A stretch of DNA of 64,000 nucleotides from Apus apus. Its lineage: Eukaryota; Chordata; Aves; Apodiformes; Apodidae. Each line of letters begins with the position of its first letter. The stretch's first letter is position 1. The notes beneath the pieces are model-generated. The model saw nothing but the letters and a program-made list of their open reading frames with translations. It was not told the DNA's origin and ran no database searches. Positions 1 to 12,400 of the stretch are shown one piece after another. The stretch lies in assembly GCF_020740795.1 (NCBI RefSeq), contig NC_067305.1, positions 4,030,001 to 4,094,000 on the forward strand, written 5' to 3'. Position numbers and translations under genes: made by a program.

Positions 1-136
1 TTAGCAAGTAAAAGAGGGGGGTTTTGTCTTTTGCTTTTAGTTGTTTCTCTGACTTTTTCTGACTGCCTGCCCTTACCTCAGTGTCTTTAGGGCTCATTAA
101 CACAGCCATTCTAAGCAAAGATCTGGTTTTATTTTA
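1..136. other. intergenic edge, no gene seen
   Basis: AT-rich sequence with no coding exon, RNA gene or regulatory site that I can support. It precedes the first CR1 fragment. Confidence 0.6.
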
Positions 137-350
137 TGGAATCATAGAATGTCTTTGCTTGGAAGGGACCTCTGAAGGTCATCTAGTCCAACCCCCCTAA
201 GCAGGGACATCTCCAACTAGACCAGGTTGTCCAGAGCTGCATCAAGCCTGACCTTGAACATCTTCAGGGATGACTGTTCCAGTGTCTCACCACCCTCACA
301 TCTACCCTTTTCTAGCTTAAAACCATTACCCCTTATTTATATCACTTCAC
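137..350 (-). mobile_element. CR1 LINE 3'-end fragment
   Basis: On the + strand this begins with a degenerate copy of the reverse-complemented CR1 terminal repeat (GGAATCATAGAAT). It continues through the typical reverse-complement CR1 3' region: 'GGAAGGGACCT', 'TCATCTAGTCCAACCCCC', 'CCTGACCTTGAACATC' and 'CCATTACCCCTT'. The element is therefore in minus orientation and truncated at its 5' end, as most avian CR1 copies are. It contains only the end of ORF2 and the 3' UTR, so it cannot move. Boundaries are uncertain by about 15 bp. Confidence 0.9.
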
Positions 351-3239
351 GCCACTTTTGATCTGCTTTACTCCTTTCAGTGAGACAATTTACTGACTGC
401 TTTTTGGGTTGTTTTTTCCCCCCTTTTACAGACTACCAGCTTCGGACACAGTAAAACACCTCCCAGCCCCACAGACCACACAACTTCAGGCCTAGAATTT
501 GTTTGCAGAATCTTCTGTGGGACTGAGAGCCCTGAATGTCGTTGCCAAGGGTCTTGTTTCCACCATCTTGGATTGGCAGGAGAAGGATGGGAGAAAAAAA
601 AAAAATCACTGTTTTCAATAACGTGTTTGAGCATTTGAACCATTAGTATTGATTGTGTGAATATTTATTTCATTCTTAGAACATGCTGATCTTGCTGCTA
701 AGTGCTGATTACATTAGGAGTAGCAGTTACCTTGAGGAGCCAGGAATACAGAATGAACCTTGAGAATGTCTTGTCAATGCCTTGTCCATTACATTCCCAA
801 AGTCTCTAGGATTCATGTTCTGGGATCTCTGAAGACATTGGCAACATCATGCTACAAATTAGGGAGATGATTGTGCAATTCAATGACTGCTGAACACTTA
901 CTTGTATTTAGCCCAAGGTATTTATATTTTTTTGCTGGGCATGTGGGTGCCTTAACTCATTCAAAGCTCTGTTAACTTATAAACATTTAAGGAATATGAG
1001 TTGAAACTATTTTCTCTTTTTGCCTGGTTTGAAACCAATTAATCTAACAGCTTCAAGTGAAGGGTTTGGAAAGGAAAATATGGATTTGTTAAAGACTAAA
1101 GCTAACTGAAAACAAGATATGATGGAAGTAAAAGTCTCTGGGAGCATCTCTCTGAAGGAGGATGGTTGCTAGCTCAAGTTAGTTGAAATGCAGACTGAAG
1201 TTTCAACCCTGTGATACCCCTGGGCCATGGACACCCTGTGCCAATGGACTTCTTTTGGCTTTTTTTTTTTTTAATTTCTAATCATAAAACAAGTTCCAAA
1301 CTGTATAATATGTAGGCATAAGGACTTAGATCAATTATTTTAAAAAGACCAATTTTGGCAGTGATTAAATTTGATAGGAAGGGTGGGTTTTGTTATTAAT
1401 ATTCCAGATAATAGTAATATACTCCAGCCTCAGAAAAGGCTGATAAAAAAATTACAGTTGCCATCTTTCTTCCAGCTTGCCTTTGTGTTAACTTAGGGCA
1501 GATATTTCCCTTTTTTTGCTATAGTTTGCTAGAACTGTTTAACTTTATTTGCCCAAAGGGGGATGCTTTTTTTTTTCCCCTTCAGTCTTTTCCATTCGTA
1601 AACAATGATTATAACTTCCTGGCAGACTGGGTAACAGCTCAGAATGTTATACTGAAAGGTATTCTTTTTTTTATGTGCTTTTCATTATTTTTTCCTCTGA
1701 GAAGCTGAGATTGGCATGGGTGTACATAGTTATTTTGAATATTTTTTTTCAGAAGAAGACCTGGACGGTTATCAGTATTTTCTTTAAACAACTTGTAGAA
1801 TGTTTCTGGTTTGATTTTAGTACTCCTGGGGGATGCTAAACTTAAACCATCAAATATAAAGGTGTCAGCAACCGTGCACGGTGTGCAAGGTTCTCCACAC
1901 CACTCTGTCCTTGACTCTCCCACAAGATTCAGATGATATTTCAGTCCTTGTCCCCTCTAAATCCTTGTAGATTATAAATCCAGATACATCTGCATCTACA
2001 GTATGTACTGGTAGCAAAAAATAATTACCTGAATTCCCCTGAGATGCAGCCTCAGAAAGGACTGATGGGGGAAGATCTCTAGGCAACAACCAGAGAGCTG
2101 GAGAGGCAACCACAGGTGTGGACTTGTATATTCTGGAGTAAGGCTACTGTGTTTGTCACCCAACAAGCTTGATGTTGAAACAAATTAAATCATCTTGTTC
2201 AAGAGCTTGGTTCCACTTACTCATTTTCATTTGAACAATTAAGCTTATGACTGGACTAAACATTTTTTATATTAAAACTGTAACTGGTTGATAAATCACT
2301 TTCTGATGACTCTGTTCTTCAATTTGTTTGCTTTAATTATTTGCCTGTACAATGTGACTCGTGACACTTGTTTTCCTGTTGTATCTCGCGGATCAGAACA
2401 GTGTTTTTTTCTTATTTTGTCACAACTTGGCTCTGTTTTGATGCTGGGGCATCAGCCATGCTCATCCAGGAATAATAAAGGGCAAAAAAAGTCCTCTTTG
2501 AATCAGTTGCACCTCACTTGGTCTTTGTTCAGTTTGATTTACAGCAAGCTGCAGCCTCTCAGGGTACATCAGGCTTGCAGTAATGGAACTGAACTCCATC
2601 AAGGCTGAAAGTTTCATCTTCCTGGTTTATTTACCAGCTGCTGACAAAATCTTTCCTTCCCTGTTGTTCTCACCATAGTATCAGGGCTCATTAGCACACT
2701 TTTATTCAGAAAGCAAAAAAAAAAGAACCCACCTCTTCATCCATTCCTTGTTGAAATGTGGGGTCCTGGTAGACTCCCACCAGCAGAAAGGCAGGACCAG
2801 CTGAGATGTTCTAGCACCAGCTCTTGTTCAAGGAGTAAATTTTTTTTATATTTATTTATTTATTTTTATTATTATTTTTTAAAGTAAGTTTTGTTCTTAG
2901 AGGAGGTCCTGAAGCTTATTTTGTGGCTTCTGCTATCAAGTACTTTCTTTTAAAAGACAATTTGCATAATTCAAATAAGCAGTAAAGTGTCTCAGCTGTG
3001 GTTTTGCAGCTGTGTTACCTGGAATTTGGCATATTAAAAGACTAAATAAAGTGACTGTGAAAGCACATCCTGCCATTAAGCCTGCAGTCTTCAAATGTTC
3101 TCCACAGTTCTGTTTTTGGGAAGCAGGCCCATTTGTTCTCAGCCACCTTGTGCTTCTCCTGCTCTATCCTGAACACGAACTGGCTGGCTCAGTATGTCAG
3201 CATGTCTCCCTCCCCAGGCATGCAGGACTGTAACCTCAT
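351..3239. other. intergenic, AT-rich, no gene
   Basis: No ORF here has splice-site context or recognisable protein similarity. The longest open frames are about 80-106 codons and are compositionally ordinary intergenic sequence. Homopolymer T tracts lie near 1,261 and 1,567, and an A/T-rich simple repeat near 2,847-2,880 (TTTA/TTA units). Nothing else was recognised. Confidence 0.55.
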
Positions 3240-3470
3240 CTACGGATTATTTAATTGCTAATTGATTAGATAGCTGCTCCTCAAGGTGCGTCAGCGGCGC
3301 TGCCCGCAGAGCGGTGGGTGAGCAGCTTCCCACTCTGGGCTCGCTGCGAAGGACAGATCGCAGCAAACGACCAGCGCTGGGGTTGGTTTCCTGCCGGCAG
3401 GTGGCATCCAGGGCACGCTGCAGCCTCCCGAGCCACGAGCAGGAAGAGTCGCAGCCCCCTCAGACTATCT
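3240..3470. promoter_or_regulatory. candidate conserved non-coding element (CpG-rich patch beside homeobox-like sites)
   Basis: In otherwise AT-rich DNA, a short segment with TAAT-core motifs (AATTGCTAATTGATTAG, about 3,253-3,269) is followed directly by a CpG-dense stretch. That stretch includes a TGCGTCAG motif (about 3,287) resembling CRE/AP-1 sites. The sharp local change in composition is visible. The regulatory role is inference only. It lies about 26 kb upstream of KLF2. Confidence 0.25.
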
Positions 3471-6400
3471 ACAAAACGTGCAGTTGGATTTGAAAGGTAT
3501 TTTAGTTCCTCTGAGTTCATGGAAAAAAAAAAAAACCCAAACAAAACAACAAACCCAAACCTATAGGTAGAGTATTTTTTTTTTCTCCGTATGATTTTTG
3601 AGGGTCAGTAACTTACTCCTCAACTGATTTTGACAGTTTCTCTTACCATTCCTGATCCTGTCTTTGCTCTCACCTGGCTGAGAGTGGCAGCAGAGGGCAC
3701 CAGCGCCAAGGGAAGGGATGAGCCACAGAAGCAGCTACTCCAGGTCAGATGCTGGTGGTGGACAGATTCAGACTCAGCTGGTGGGCCTGAAGCTCCTGTT
3801 TGATATAACATATGAGAGAGAGTATATTTTATTTTATTTTTCCACTTAACAATCTCTGGTTTTGTCTTGATAAAAGAAGCCAGAAGCTATCTCCTGATTA
3901 AATAAAACGGGTGCACTAGAAAAGCTTCATTCCACCTCTGCCTTCCAGCTGGGGAGATTCTTTGGTTTTCTTTTACATGTTTCTACTCTCCCTTCCTCAT
4001 CACCATCCTTTCACGCCTCTACACTGTTTGGACAATTTCTGTTTGCTTCTCCACTTTAATCTGAGCTGGTTGTGTCTACAAGGCATTGTTACACACAGAG
4101 ACAAGGCTAAATCCACTGTGGGTTTGTCTTAAGTTGAGAGATTGCACCTGTTTATTTCTGAATTTATATTCTCTGACAAGAAATGGGCTAAACCTTGGCA
4201 CCTCTGGCTTCATCTGGTGCCAAATGCAGTGTGTTGCAATTTGTTCAGCATTTTTTTTTCCCCTCTGTGGTTGACACCCACTGCTGTTTGTCATTTCAGC
4301 AGCCCTGGCACTGCAAGGGTTGGTGGCCTTGCAGAAAACAGCGTGGGAGAGCAAAGTTAAGGGACAAGACGGATAATCTTAATTGCACTGGTAATTAATT
4401 ATACAGCAATGTCATTTATGCCATGGGAGATGTCGGGCTAAAATTGTGAACGACGGTGAAGTGTGGTTTTTATCACTGGATTTTGTGCAATCCGGGGTGT
4501 TCTGCAAGTCATGCCCTCCCCACACACAGATAAAACTTGTTTCTCTGGTAGCTGGGACACGTTGCCTTGACTCAGCGTTTGTGAAAGCAGAGTCAGTCAC
4601 ATCTCTCTGCAGTCAGAGGCAGGAGGTTCCCTTTTGTCCTTATTTCACTTTGTCATCAGCGCATTCGTTACAGACTGTGGGTCCTTCTGTGTTTCTTACC
4701 TTCCCCGGGCTGGTGAACAGGGATGTAACTTGGATCTCTTTGGCTTTGGTGGCAGAAGGTCTGCTTGGGGGTCGTGGCCAGCTCCTCACAACATGACCAT
4801 GGCTCTGGGCAGCAGCGTGGCCAGCTCTGTTCCTTGCCCACCAGTTCCTAAATAGAAAAACATAATGTGTTTTTGAAGATAGGAGTTGTAGCTAAACACA
4901 GGCCTGTGTTTTGTTCTGAAAATGAAGGATTCTTGTTTTATTAGGACGTGTTCTGGGCAAAGTTCCCAGGAACTTGGTGCAAACAGCCATCTGAAATAGA
5001 GCTCCTCAACAGCCCTGCAAACCAGTGCCATCACACGGGGAGATTAAAGCCACTTTTCCCACTTCAGCTGTTCTGCTGCTCTGTGGTTGTTGGCAGGCAG
5101 GTTGAACAAGAGGCTTTGGATAAAGTTTGAGTTTAATATCAGAAATAATGCCCAGCTTAACCTTCTGACCTCTCTCTCCTTCCTCTTCTCCTTCCCTTCA
5201 AGCTGCCAGCATCTCTCTCTGCTCATTCTGCTCTTGCTGATTGCCCTGGCAGCTGCAGCACTGCACTGATGCAACTTCACTGTGGAATGTCTCTAGGTTA
5301 TTCTCAAATCATTATGGACCCAAACCTGGAGCCTCCAAGTTCATTTGCAGGCTGATGGTCAAATAAATAAGCAGAAACAGGCCTGAATCAAATGATCAGC
5401 AACGTGAAGAACAAGATGCTCCCAAAGTCAGCGTGCTGGGCTACAGCCCATCCTGGAGAAAGTTTTGTAGGCTTAGTTCAAGCCTTGGCTGTGGATTTGT
5501 ACCTTGGATCAAAGTTTTGTTGCAGGCCCTTCTCCAATATAAAGCAAAGAAACGTAAAACAACAAATATCTCGTGAAATCCAAACACAATCTGCTCTATG
5601 TTATGCTACAAAAATGAATGAACTCTGCCTCCCACCCTCTCCCACTGTGACTTGCTGTGAATAAGCACTGCTCAAAGGAAACTATTGCAAGAAGTTCTGC
5701 CTCTTTCCAGCAGGAATAACAATTGAGCAAGGAAAAACGCTGACTGGTTTTCTCTCTGCTCTCCCAGTTAGGCAGGTACTGAGCTGGTGGGGTGATTTAA
5801 GCAGCATTGAAAGGACTCACTCAGTACAGAATTAAAGCCCAAATATTCAATTATAAGGCTTTAAATATGTGGGGTTTTTTTCTGTTAAGAAAAACTCTTT
5901 TCTGTCCTTCATCCTACACCTCATTTGAGACTTTCTTAGACCATCCATTGTTGCACCCTAGATTCCGAAGGATATGATATTCCAGGAAATCAGGCAAATT
6001 AGGCTAAATCCATGTATCTGTTACTATGAATCTTCAAGTCAATGGGTTGCAAGTCATGGATGTAGCTATAGGATCACAAGGAAGGCTCCACAGGGTGACT
6101 TCTTACCCACCATCTCTAGATTGCACTGTGGGGACACCAGGCATCAAGCCTGTGCTCCAAATCAGAGAGAGGACAAAGCTCACTGGCTTTTTCCACTTGA
6201 AGCCTTAGTTAAAGAGCTTGTGGAATCTGCTGGTTCCTCCCCATATCCTGGTGAGTGTAAGTGTGCACCTGCACCAACAGGGAATGAGGGATCTGAGAGT
6301 ACCACAGAGTGTAGGAGTGAGCAGAGGTGGTGGGCTTCTTGTCATACCAAGATGTAGGAGGTTTTGTCACTAAGGTTTGTGAGCAGGCTGGCAAATTGCC

Positions 6401-9239
6401 TCTGTGTGCTGGGTAGCAGAGTTCAACTGTATTTTAGAAACAGACAATCAAGGGATACTGTCATACCCAGATCCAGCTGCGGTTTTAGATGTTTCAAGTT
6501 CTTCCTCAATGCTCCTGGAGTGCTGCATTCCAGGCAGTGTCCCCATGGATGGTGCAGTCCAGCCAAGGTGATGGGACAAAGCTACAAAGACAGGAAGAGT
6601 CTGAACAGACTTCAGCTGGGGAAAAGACCTGGAGGAGATGAATGAGGTCTGCTGAGAAATGCCAACCTCATAAACAAATGAAATCAGCTTTTTAATCTTC
6701 AAACAGTAAAAACAGTCTATAAAGTTGAAACGGCGTATGTTTAAAATTGACAAAAGAATCTTACAGAGTAAAATTCCACTTTTCACTGTATTTGTTTAGA
6801 AAAGGATTTATCAGTCGAGCCCTGCCCCGTGCCCCAGGTAGGAACCCTTTGCTAACAGAGCTGAGCTCTCATCTATGTTCCAGCCACCTCTAATTACTCC
6901 CTGACCAATAGTAGGCACAGGGCTGCAGAGCCAGTGTTTATTTTCTTTCTTGCTTATTTATTAAAACAAAAGCACAAGACAGAACTGCTTCTATGTGTTG
7001 TGAACTCTACAATTGTTAAAGTTTCCGAGAGGTCACAAGGGTCCCAGATAACATTAGCTGCTAAGTGCTATGTTGTCCTTTTGTCTTATCAACAGGAAAC
7101 ATCTTTACCAGCACAGGAACTACAGCTTTGTAATTGGCCTGGTGCAAGAACATGACAGTATTTTCTCATCCTATCAGGACTCGGATATTTTGGGAGCTGG
7201 TATATAAAGCTTGCAGCACACAGTGTCTTTTGGACATTAGGAACAGGTTCATGTCAGAAATCAGTGTGCTTTGCTATTTTAGTAGTTGCTATAGTTGCAG
7301 CATGAATGATTTTTTTTCTTGCCCTGCACAGTTCAGGGAGGTATTTCATTACAGCTCAGAAGTATATTTTCATTATTTGAGTGCAGATGGACATATTTAA
7401 AGTCATTAACCTGGTGATATAAGTCTTGTAAAGAAGGCTTTAACAAATAAACAACGGATCCATAAATCATATCAATGCAGGCCTTGTTTAGCTTTCATTA
7501 AATGCTCTCAGGCTTCTATGGTGCAGGATTGAGCTTTACCCAAGCAGATTTCTGATTTGCTAGATGATAAAATGTTATATTTGGGCTCTGAAATAAGAAG
7601 CATTCTGTGCTCTGAACGATCTGTGTGTTAAGAGGAACAGCCCTTCTCCCTCATGCAGTTAATGGCAAAAAAAAAAAAAGAGTCCAGTAACATCTATAAC
7701 TAGAATTAGATCAGAGCAAATAGCATTTAAATGGAGCTATAAAGAGCTGAGCTGGAAAGGGGCCAATATTGCAATTAATATTCTGTACAGAATTACACCA
7801 CTGGCTGATTATAGCAAACCTCATTCGGACCATTTGATAAAGCTGGGCTGGTTTTTTCCACAGCTGCAGTCACTGTTTTCATCCCAAGTAACTGTAACTA
7901 CTGAGAAGGAAAAATGACAACAACAATCCCCAGCGTGATGACAGAGCCCAACATTTGTCCTAAAAAGTGTGTAATGAGGAATTCTAACAGCTTGGGGTTC
8001 ATTTTCATCCTTCAGAATAAACAGTGCTGCACAACCTTCACTGCACTAACTCCCAGAGTCAGATTTTTCTACCTTTCACTCTTATTGCCTTTTTTCTGAA
8101 AAATCTCTTGACTTCAGAAATTGGTATTTTTTCCTATATTTCAGATTCTCTGACAGAGGCAGGTGGAGGGATCATTTTGCCATCGATGAAACCAACTTCT
8201 ACCATGAGGAAACCAGCATTTTGTCCTTTTTTTTTTTTTTTTTTTCTTTCAAGAACACAAACCCCTCAGCAGTTTGCAGACTCTTTTTCAGCACTTGGTT
8301 GGCCACCCAGCATCACCTGGAAACCTCAGCATCCCTCACTGATGTCCCCAAACCTCCTGAGGTCTCTGGGCAAAGCCAGAGCTGTGCTGCAGCACCCTGG
8401 AGCTCTGTCCAAAATTATGTCCCCGCATTTATCTCTGTGTATTGTGTCAAATACCAAAAATATCAGAGGTTGATGACACAGGAGTTATTTCTGAGGGACT
8501 GACACAGGACATAGATGAGGCATTGTAGGAGTGTTTTGTTTTTTTTTTCCCCTCTTGCTCACTCTTGCAACACGCTGGTGGAGGTGGCGGGAAAGGAGGG
8601 AACATTTTGGTCTTCCTGACTGAAACGTCTGGGTAATCAAGATCTCCGAGGCAGTGTGAGAGCAGCTTTCTTCTTCCTAACCAGTATTTTGTGATAGGTT
8701 AGCCAGAGGGGTTTAGATTAATGAGGTGAAATTGTTTTGTAGTAAACACAAGATTTTTTTTTTTCTTCTTCTTTTTTTTTAGTTGGGGTGAATTCAGCAG
8801 AGAAAAGAAACAGCAGCTGCAGGGGCTGGAAGTTAAAGCTAAGCAAAGTCAAGTTGGAAAAGTGTTTGCTGCCAGCAGAGCGTGTGTCTGTGTGCATGTA
8901 CTTGCTGCTGGAAGAACTGATGCAGGGGAGAGCTCAGAGGTCCTTAATGTCCTCCAAAACCTGCACCTTCTCCAAAAGCTGCAGTCCCAGAGCTGCTGCT
9001 ACTGCAGCTCGTGTCCAGCAGCATGGAGTGGACTCTGTGCCAGGCATTATATTAAAGGTGATGCTATAAAGGACCACAGTGGTCCCTCACCTCCTACACT
9101 TGAGAGTAATCCTTCCTAGAGGTTCTTTCCCCTGCTGAGCTCATCAAAGCTCCTGCCCTCGCAAGAAGCCACACACCTCCACACTCAGCCTGAGTTTCCT
9201 GCAGGTGCCATGGGACGTCCCCACTGAGCACAGGGCTTC
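3471..9239. other. intergenic, AT-rich, no gene
   Basis: No supported exon, RNA gene or repeat family. Simple-sequence tracts occur near 3,522 (A), 7,667 (A), 8,228-8,246 (T) and 8,754-8,780 (T-rich). Open frames in this region lack splice context and protein similarity. Confidence 0.5.
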
Positions 9240-9440
9240 ACCAGCTGAGTCAAAGGGTAGGAGGGTGCCCGGGTGCCTCCGTAGGCAGCCCCACAGCAGG
9301 AGAACTTCTGCTCTCGGGGAACTTCTCACCCACGTTTCCTGCACGGATCCTGGGTGAGAGTGGCGGTCGTGCGAGGGCGTGGGGGAAGCCGGCGCCGTGG
9401 GAAGGCAAGATGGCACGTGGGGCGTCCTGTCCTGCCCTGC
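9240..9440. promoter_or_regulatory. small CpG-rich patch, possible unannotated promoter or enhancer
   Basis: About 200 bp with many CpG dinucleotides, in contrast to flanks that have almost none. It contains AAGATGGC (9,407-9,414), matching the core of the YY1 site found at many CpG promoters. Overlapping open frames on both strands here (up to 198 codons, 9,379-9,975) are what GC-rich DNA produces by chance. I see no domain in them. Any function is inferred. Confidence 0.25.
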
Positions 9441-12400
9441 TGGGCAGCTGGGACCTCCATCCACACCCACAGCCCATTGCTGGAAATGCTGCCTCTTTTT
9501 TGGACAGAGTACCAGGTGTTTTCCTCTTTCCCCCTCTCCCGAACATTGGTTTCCCTGTCCTTTGCCATACAGGTTAGAAGCCGTTGGCTTGGTGCTCGTG
9601 TGGGGGATGCTGGCCTCACACCTCCTGGCTTCTGACCATCTCCTCTCCCCATACCCACAGAGTGACAGAGAATATAAATGCTACAGCTGCTTTTCCCTGC
9701 ATCCACAGAGCATTTCTGAAGGGAGGCTCTCAGCATGCCTTTTTATGGTCCAACATTTAATTGTGGCCCATGCTGGATCCCATCAAGCCACAGCCTTCAG
9801 TCCAGAGCCCATTAAAAAAGCTCCAGAAGCAGAGGAAAGGTTTCAGGACCGTATCACAGCTTCGGGGCCAGCTCAGGGCACAGGAGGAATTAGCAGATGT
9901 TGGTCACAAAAAATTTCCTCTGAGATCTTATTCCTGGTGGTGTCAGTGCTGCTCTCCAAGGCTGCCCAGGTATAGCAGAAGGTTATTTGCACAGCAGGGC
10001 ACTGCACTGAGCCCGTGGCCTGTAAAGCTTGGAGGACTCAGGATAAACCTGCTGGATCTTGGGGAATGGAGCACGACTGAGCTGTGCCAAGCAAAGGTTT
10101 GCATTTTGGGGGAGCCTGGCAAAGGTGGCTGCTGTTAACTGGAGTTACCAGTGTGGTGTCAGTGCTTTCTACCAAGGAAGCAGAGTAGGGCTGCACTGCG
10201 CTCACAAGAAGGGTGAGGCATCCTACTTAGAGTTAGCAAACCAAACCTTCTGCAAGGCTTTGGGAGGCTGCAAAGCACCGAGTTTGTAGCACCCTCAGGG
10301 TGGCGAGGTGTCTGGGGCTGCAACTCTTCACCTCTTTTTTTTTTTTTTTTTGGGTGGCTCTGCCACTGCTTTTATCTTGGTCTGCAACAGGGGAAGGGCA
10401 GTTGTAGCTAATTCCCACGGGCTTGCATTTTGAAATAAACTGGAAAAGCTCCTTACAGAAAGGCAGAGGATTCTTGAAATCAGCGCGGCTGAAAGTGAAA
10501 AGGCTGAAGCAGTCTTTGGCCCACATGGGGAGGAGACCTTCTTGTTTTTCTGATAGTCTTGAAAAGAAACAAGCAGCTGCTTTTCATCTGCTGTGTTAAC
10601 AAGCAGAGTGGCTTCAGCTGGGCTCAGCCATGGAGCTGCCACGATGCTGAACGAGGCTCAGCTGAGCCTGCATCTGGGGCTGTTGGCACCAACACGAGCC
10701 ACGAGCCCAAAGTATCCAGGAGCAGGGAGAAGGGCATGGTGGTGGGAAAACGTCCCAGATATTAATTTTTTATTAAAAAGAATATCCCAAACCCCACAAA
10801 TCCAGCTTGTTTTAAAGCTGGATTGCCTTTTAGCCTTCACTAGAAGCACCTATCAATTCCCTGTCCCACTCTGGGGTGTTGAAGCTCTATTTGCTCTACC
10901 AAAGAGCCAACTCTGGGCAGGGCACAAAGGCTAAATTAACCTTTTCTAGTGTTCCGTAGAAAAAGGAAAAAAAAAAAAAAATACACCCTTACAGTCTTCT
11001 GTGAAAATACCTTTGGGCAAAACAGATTATTTTGACTTTGGACACCATCATTCACGAAACACTACGCCACAAGTTTGGTCTGAAGGAAACCACACACGAT
11101 TTGACTCCTTTTATCTCCTATCAGCGGCGGAGAGCTCGGTGCGGTTACAGTTCTCCTCGTTTCTGAGAAGAGAGGATCATATTTAATCATTGTGTCAGTT
11201 GGCACAAACACTGTTTGTAGTGAAATGCTAAAAAACAGCACGTTTATCTTTCCCTCGATCAAGATTCGTACGATAGAAGCTCTTAACGTTAAAACTCATC
11301 AGTAATGAAACATTTGAAGGGCTCAGCTACCCAGCTTGTTTACTGTAACTTACTTTAAAGAATGAGCTGACCTCTCCTGCCTAATATAACAAATACAACA
11401 TCACTAATCTCCACCCAAGGGCATTCGTTCCTTGTCAGACTTCACTTTGGCTTGAAGATATTATTCCTGGACTTCTTTTTTTTTAGCAGGGGGGGATGAC
11501 AATGACTAACTTGCATCACTGAGCAGCACATTTCAAAATCCACAGTGCCTATAGGGGTTGCCTCATAGCACGTCCCTACCAGCTGCACAGGCAGAGGAGC
11601 CAAGAGTAATTTGGAGGAAAAGAGAGAGAGAGATTCTGAAGCCTGAGGAGAACACTGTGATTCCCCATCCGACTCACATCATGAAGGGCCAGGGAAATGT
11701 CACCCGCCATCGCCTGCAGTGAGCCCCTCACCCCTGCTCAGGGCACTGCAAACCTCGGACACCCGTTGCATCGGCGATATAACATCCCCCACTACTTACA
11801 TGACCTTAATATTGCCCTGCTCTGATTTGTCTCATCTTACTGGCACTGACTTGTGCCATGGTGTGGAGCAGCCTCCCCTGCACCACAACATGATTAAGGA
11901 CCACAAAGAGAAGACAGTCCTTGCCCTAAGGAGCTCCCCTAGCACTCATTTTACACCTGCCTGGGTCTAACTCCCTCTTCTGTGCAACACCTACTGTGCA
12001 CAGGTGTGTCACTGATAGCAAAGGCTGAGAGGGCGAGGGGACAGGCATTGGTGAGGTGCAATGAGTTCTGTCTGTGCTCAGACTGCAGTTTCAAAGATGA
12101 CAATAACTTTGAAGAATTGTTTTTTCTGCAGAAAAGGCTGTTTGAGCTCTCAGAAAACCAACAGGAGGAGGTGACAACACCAGGATCTCACTGCTGGGCA
12201 CCCAGGCACTGCAGGGACAGGGGTTGTCATTATCCTTTTCCAGCAGCATCTCCCCTGACTGCCCTCCCAGTCAGCTCCAGAGGAAGAAAGGAGCATTGCT
12301 ATAAGTCACTCTGATTTTACGCTGTGTCAGGTCAGCCCCTGCACCAGGCAGGGTACTGAGCTCACGGGACCATGGCTTTCAGAGAGGTTGGAGTTTCGGT

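Noticed and set aside
9379-9975. 198-codon plus-strand open frame
   Set aside because: It overlaps other open frames on both strands in a GC-rich patch and has no domain similarity. Treated as compositional.
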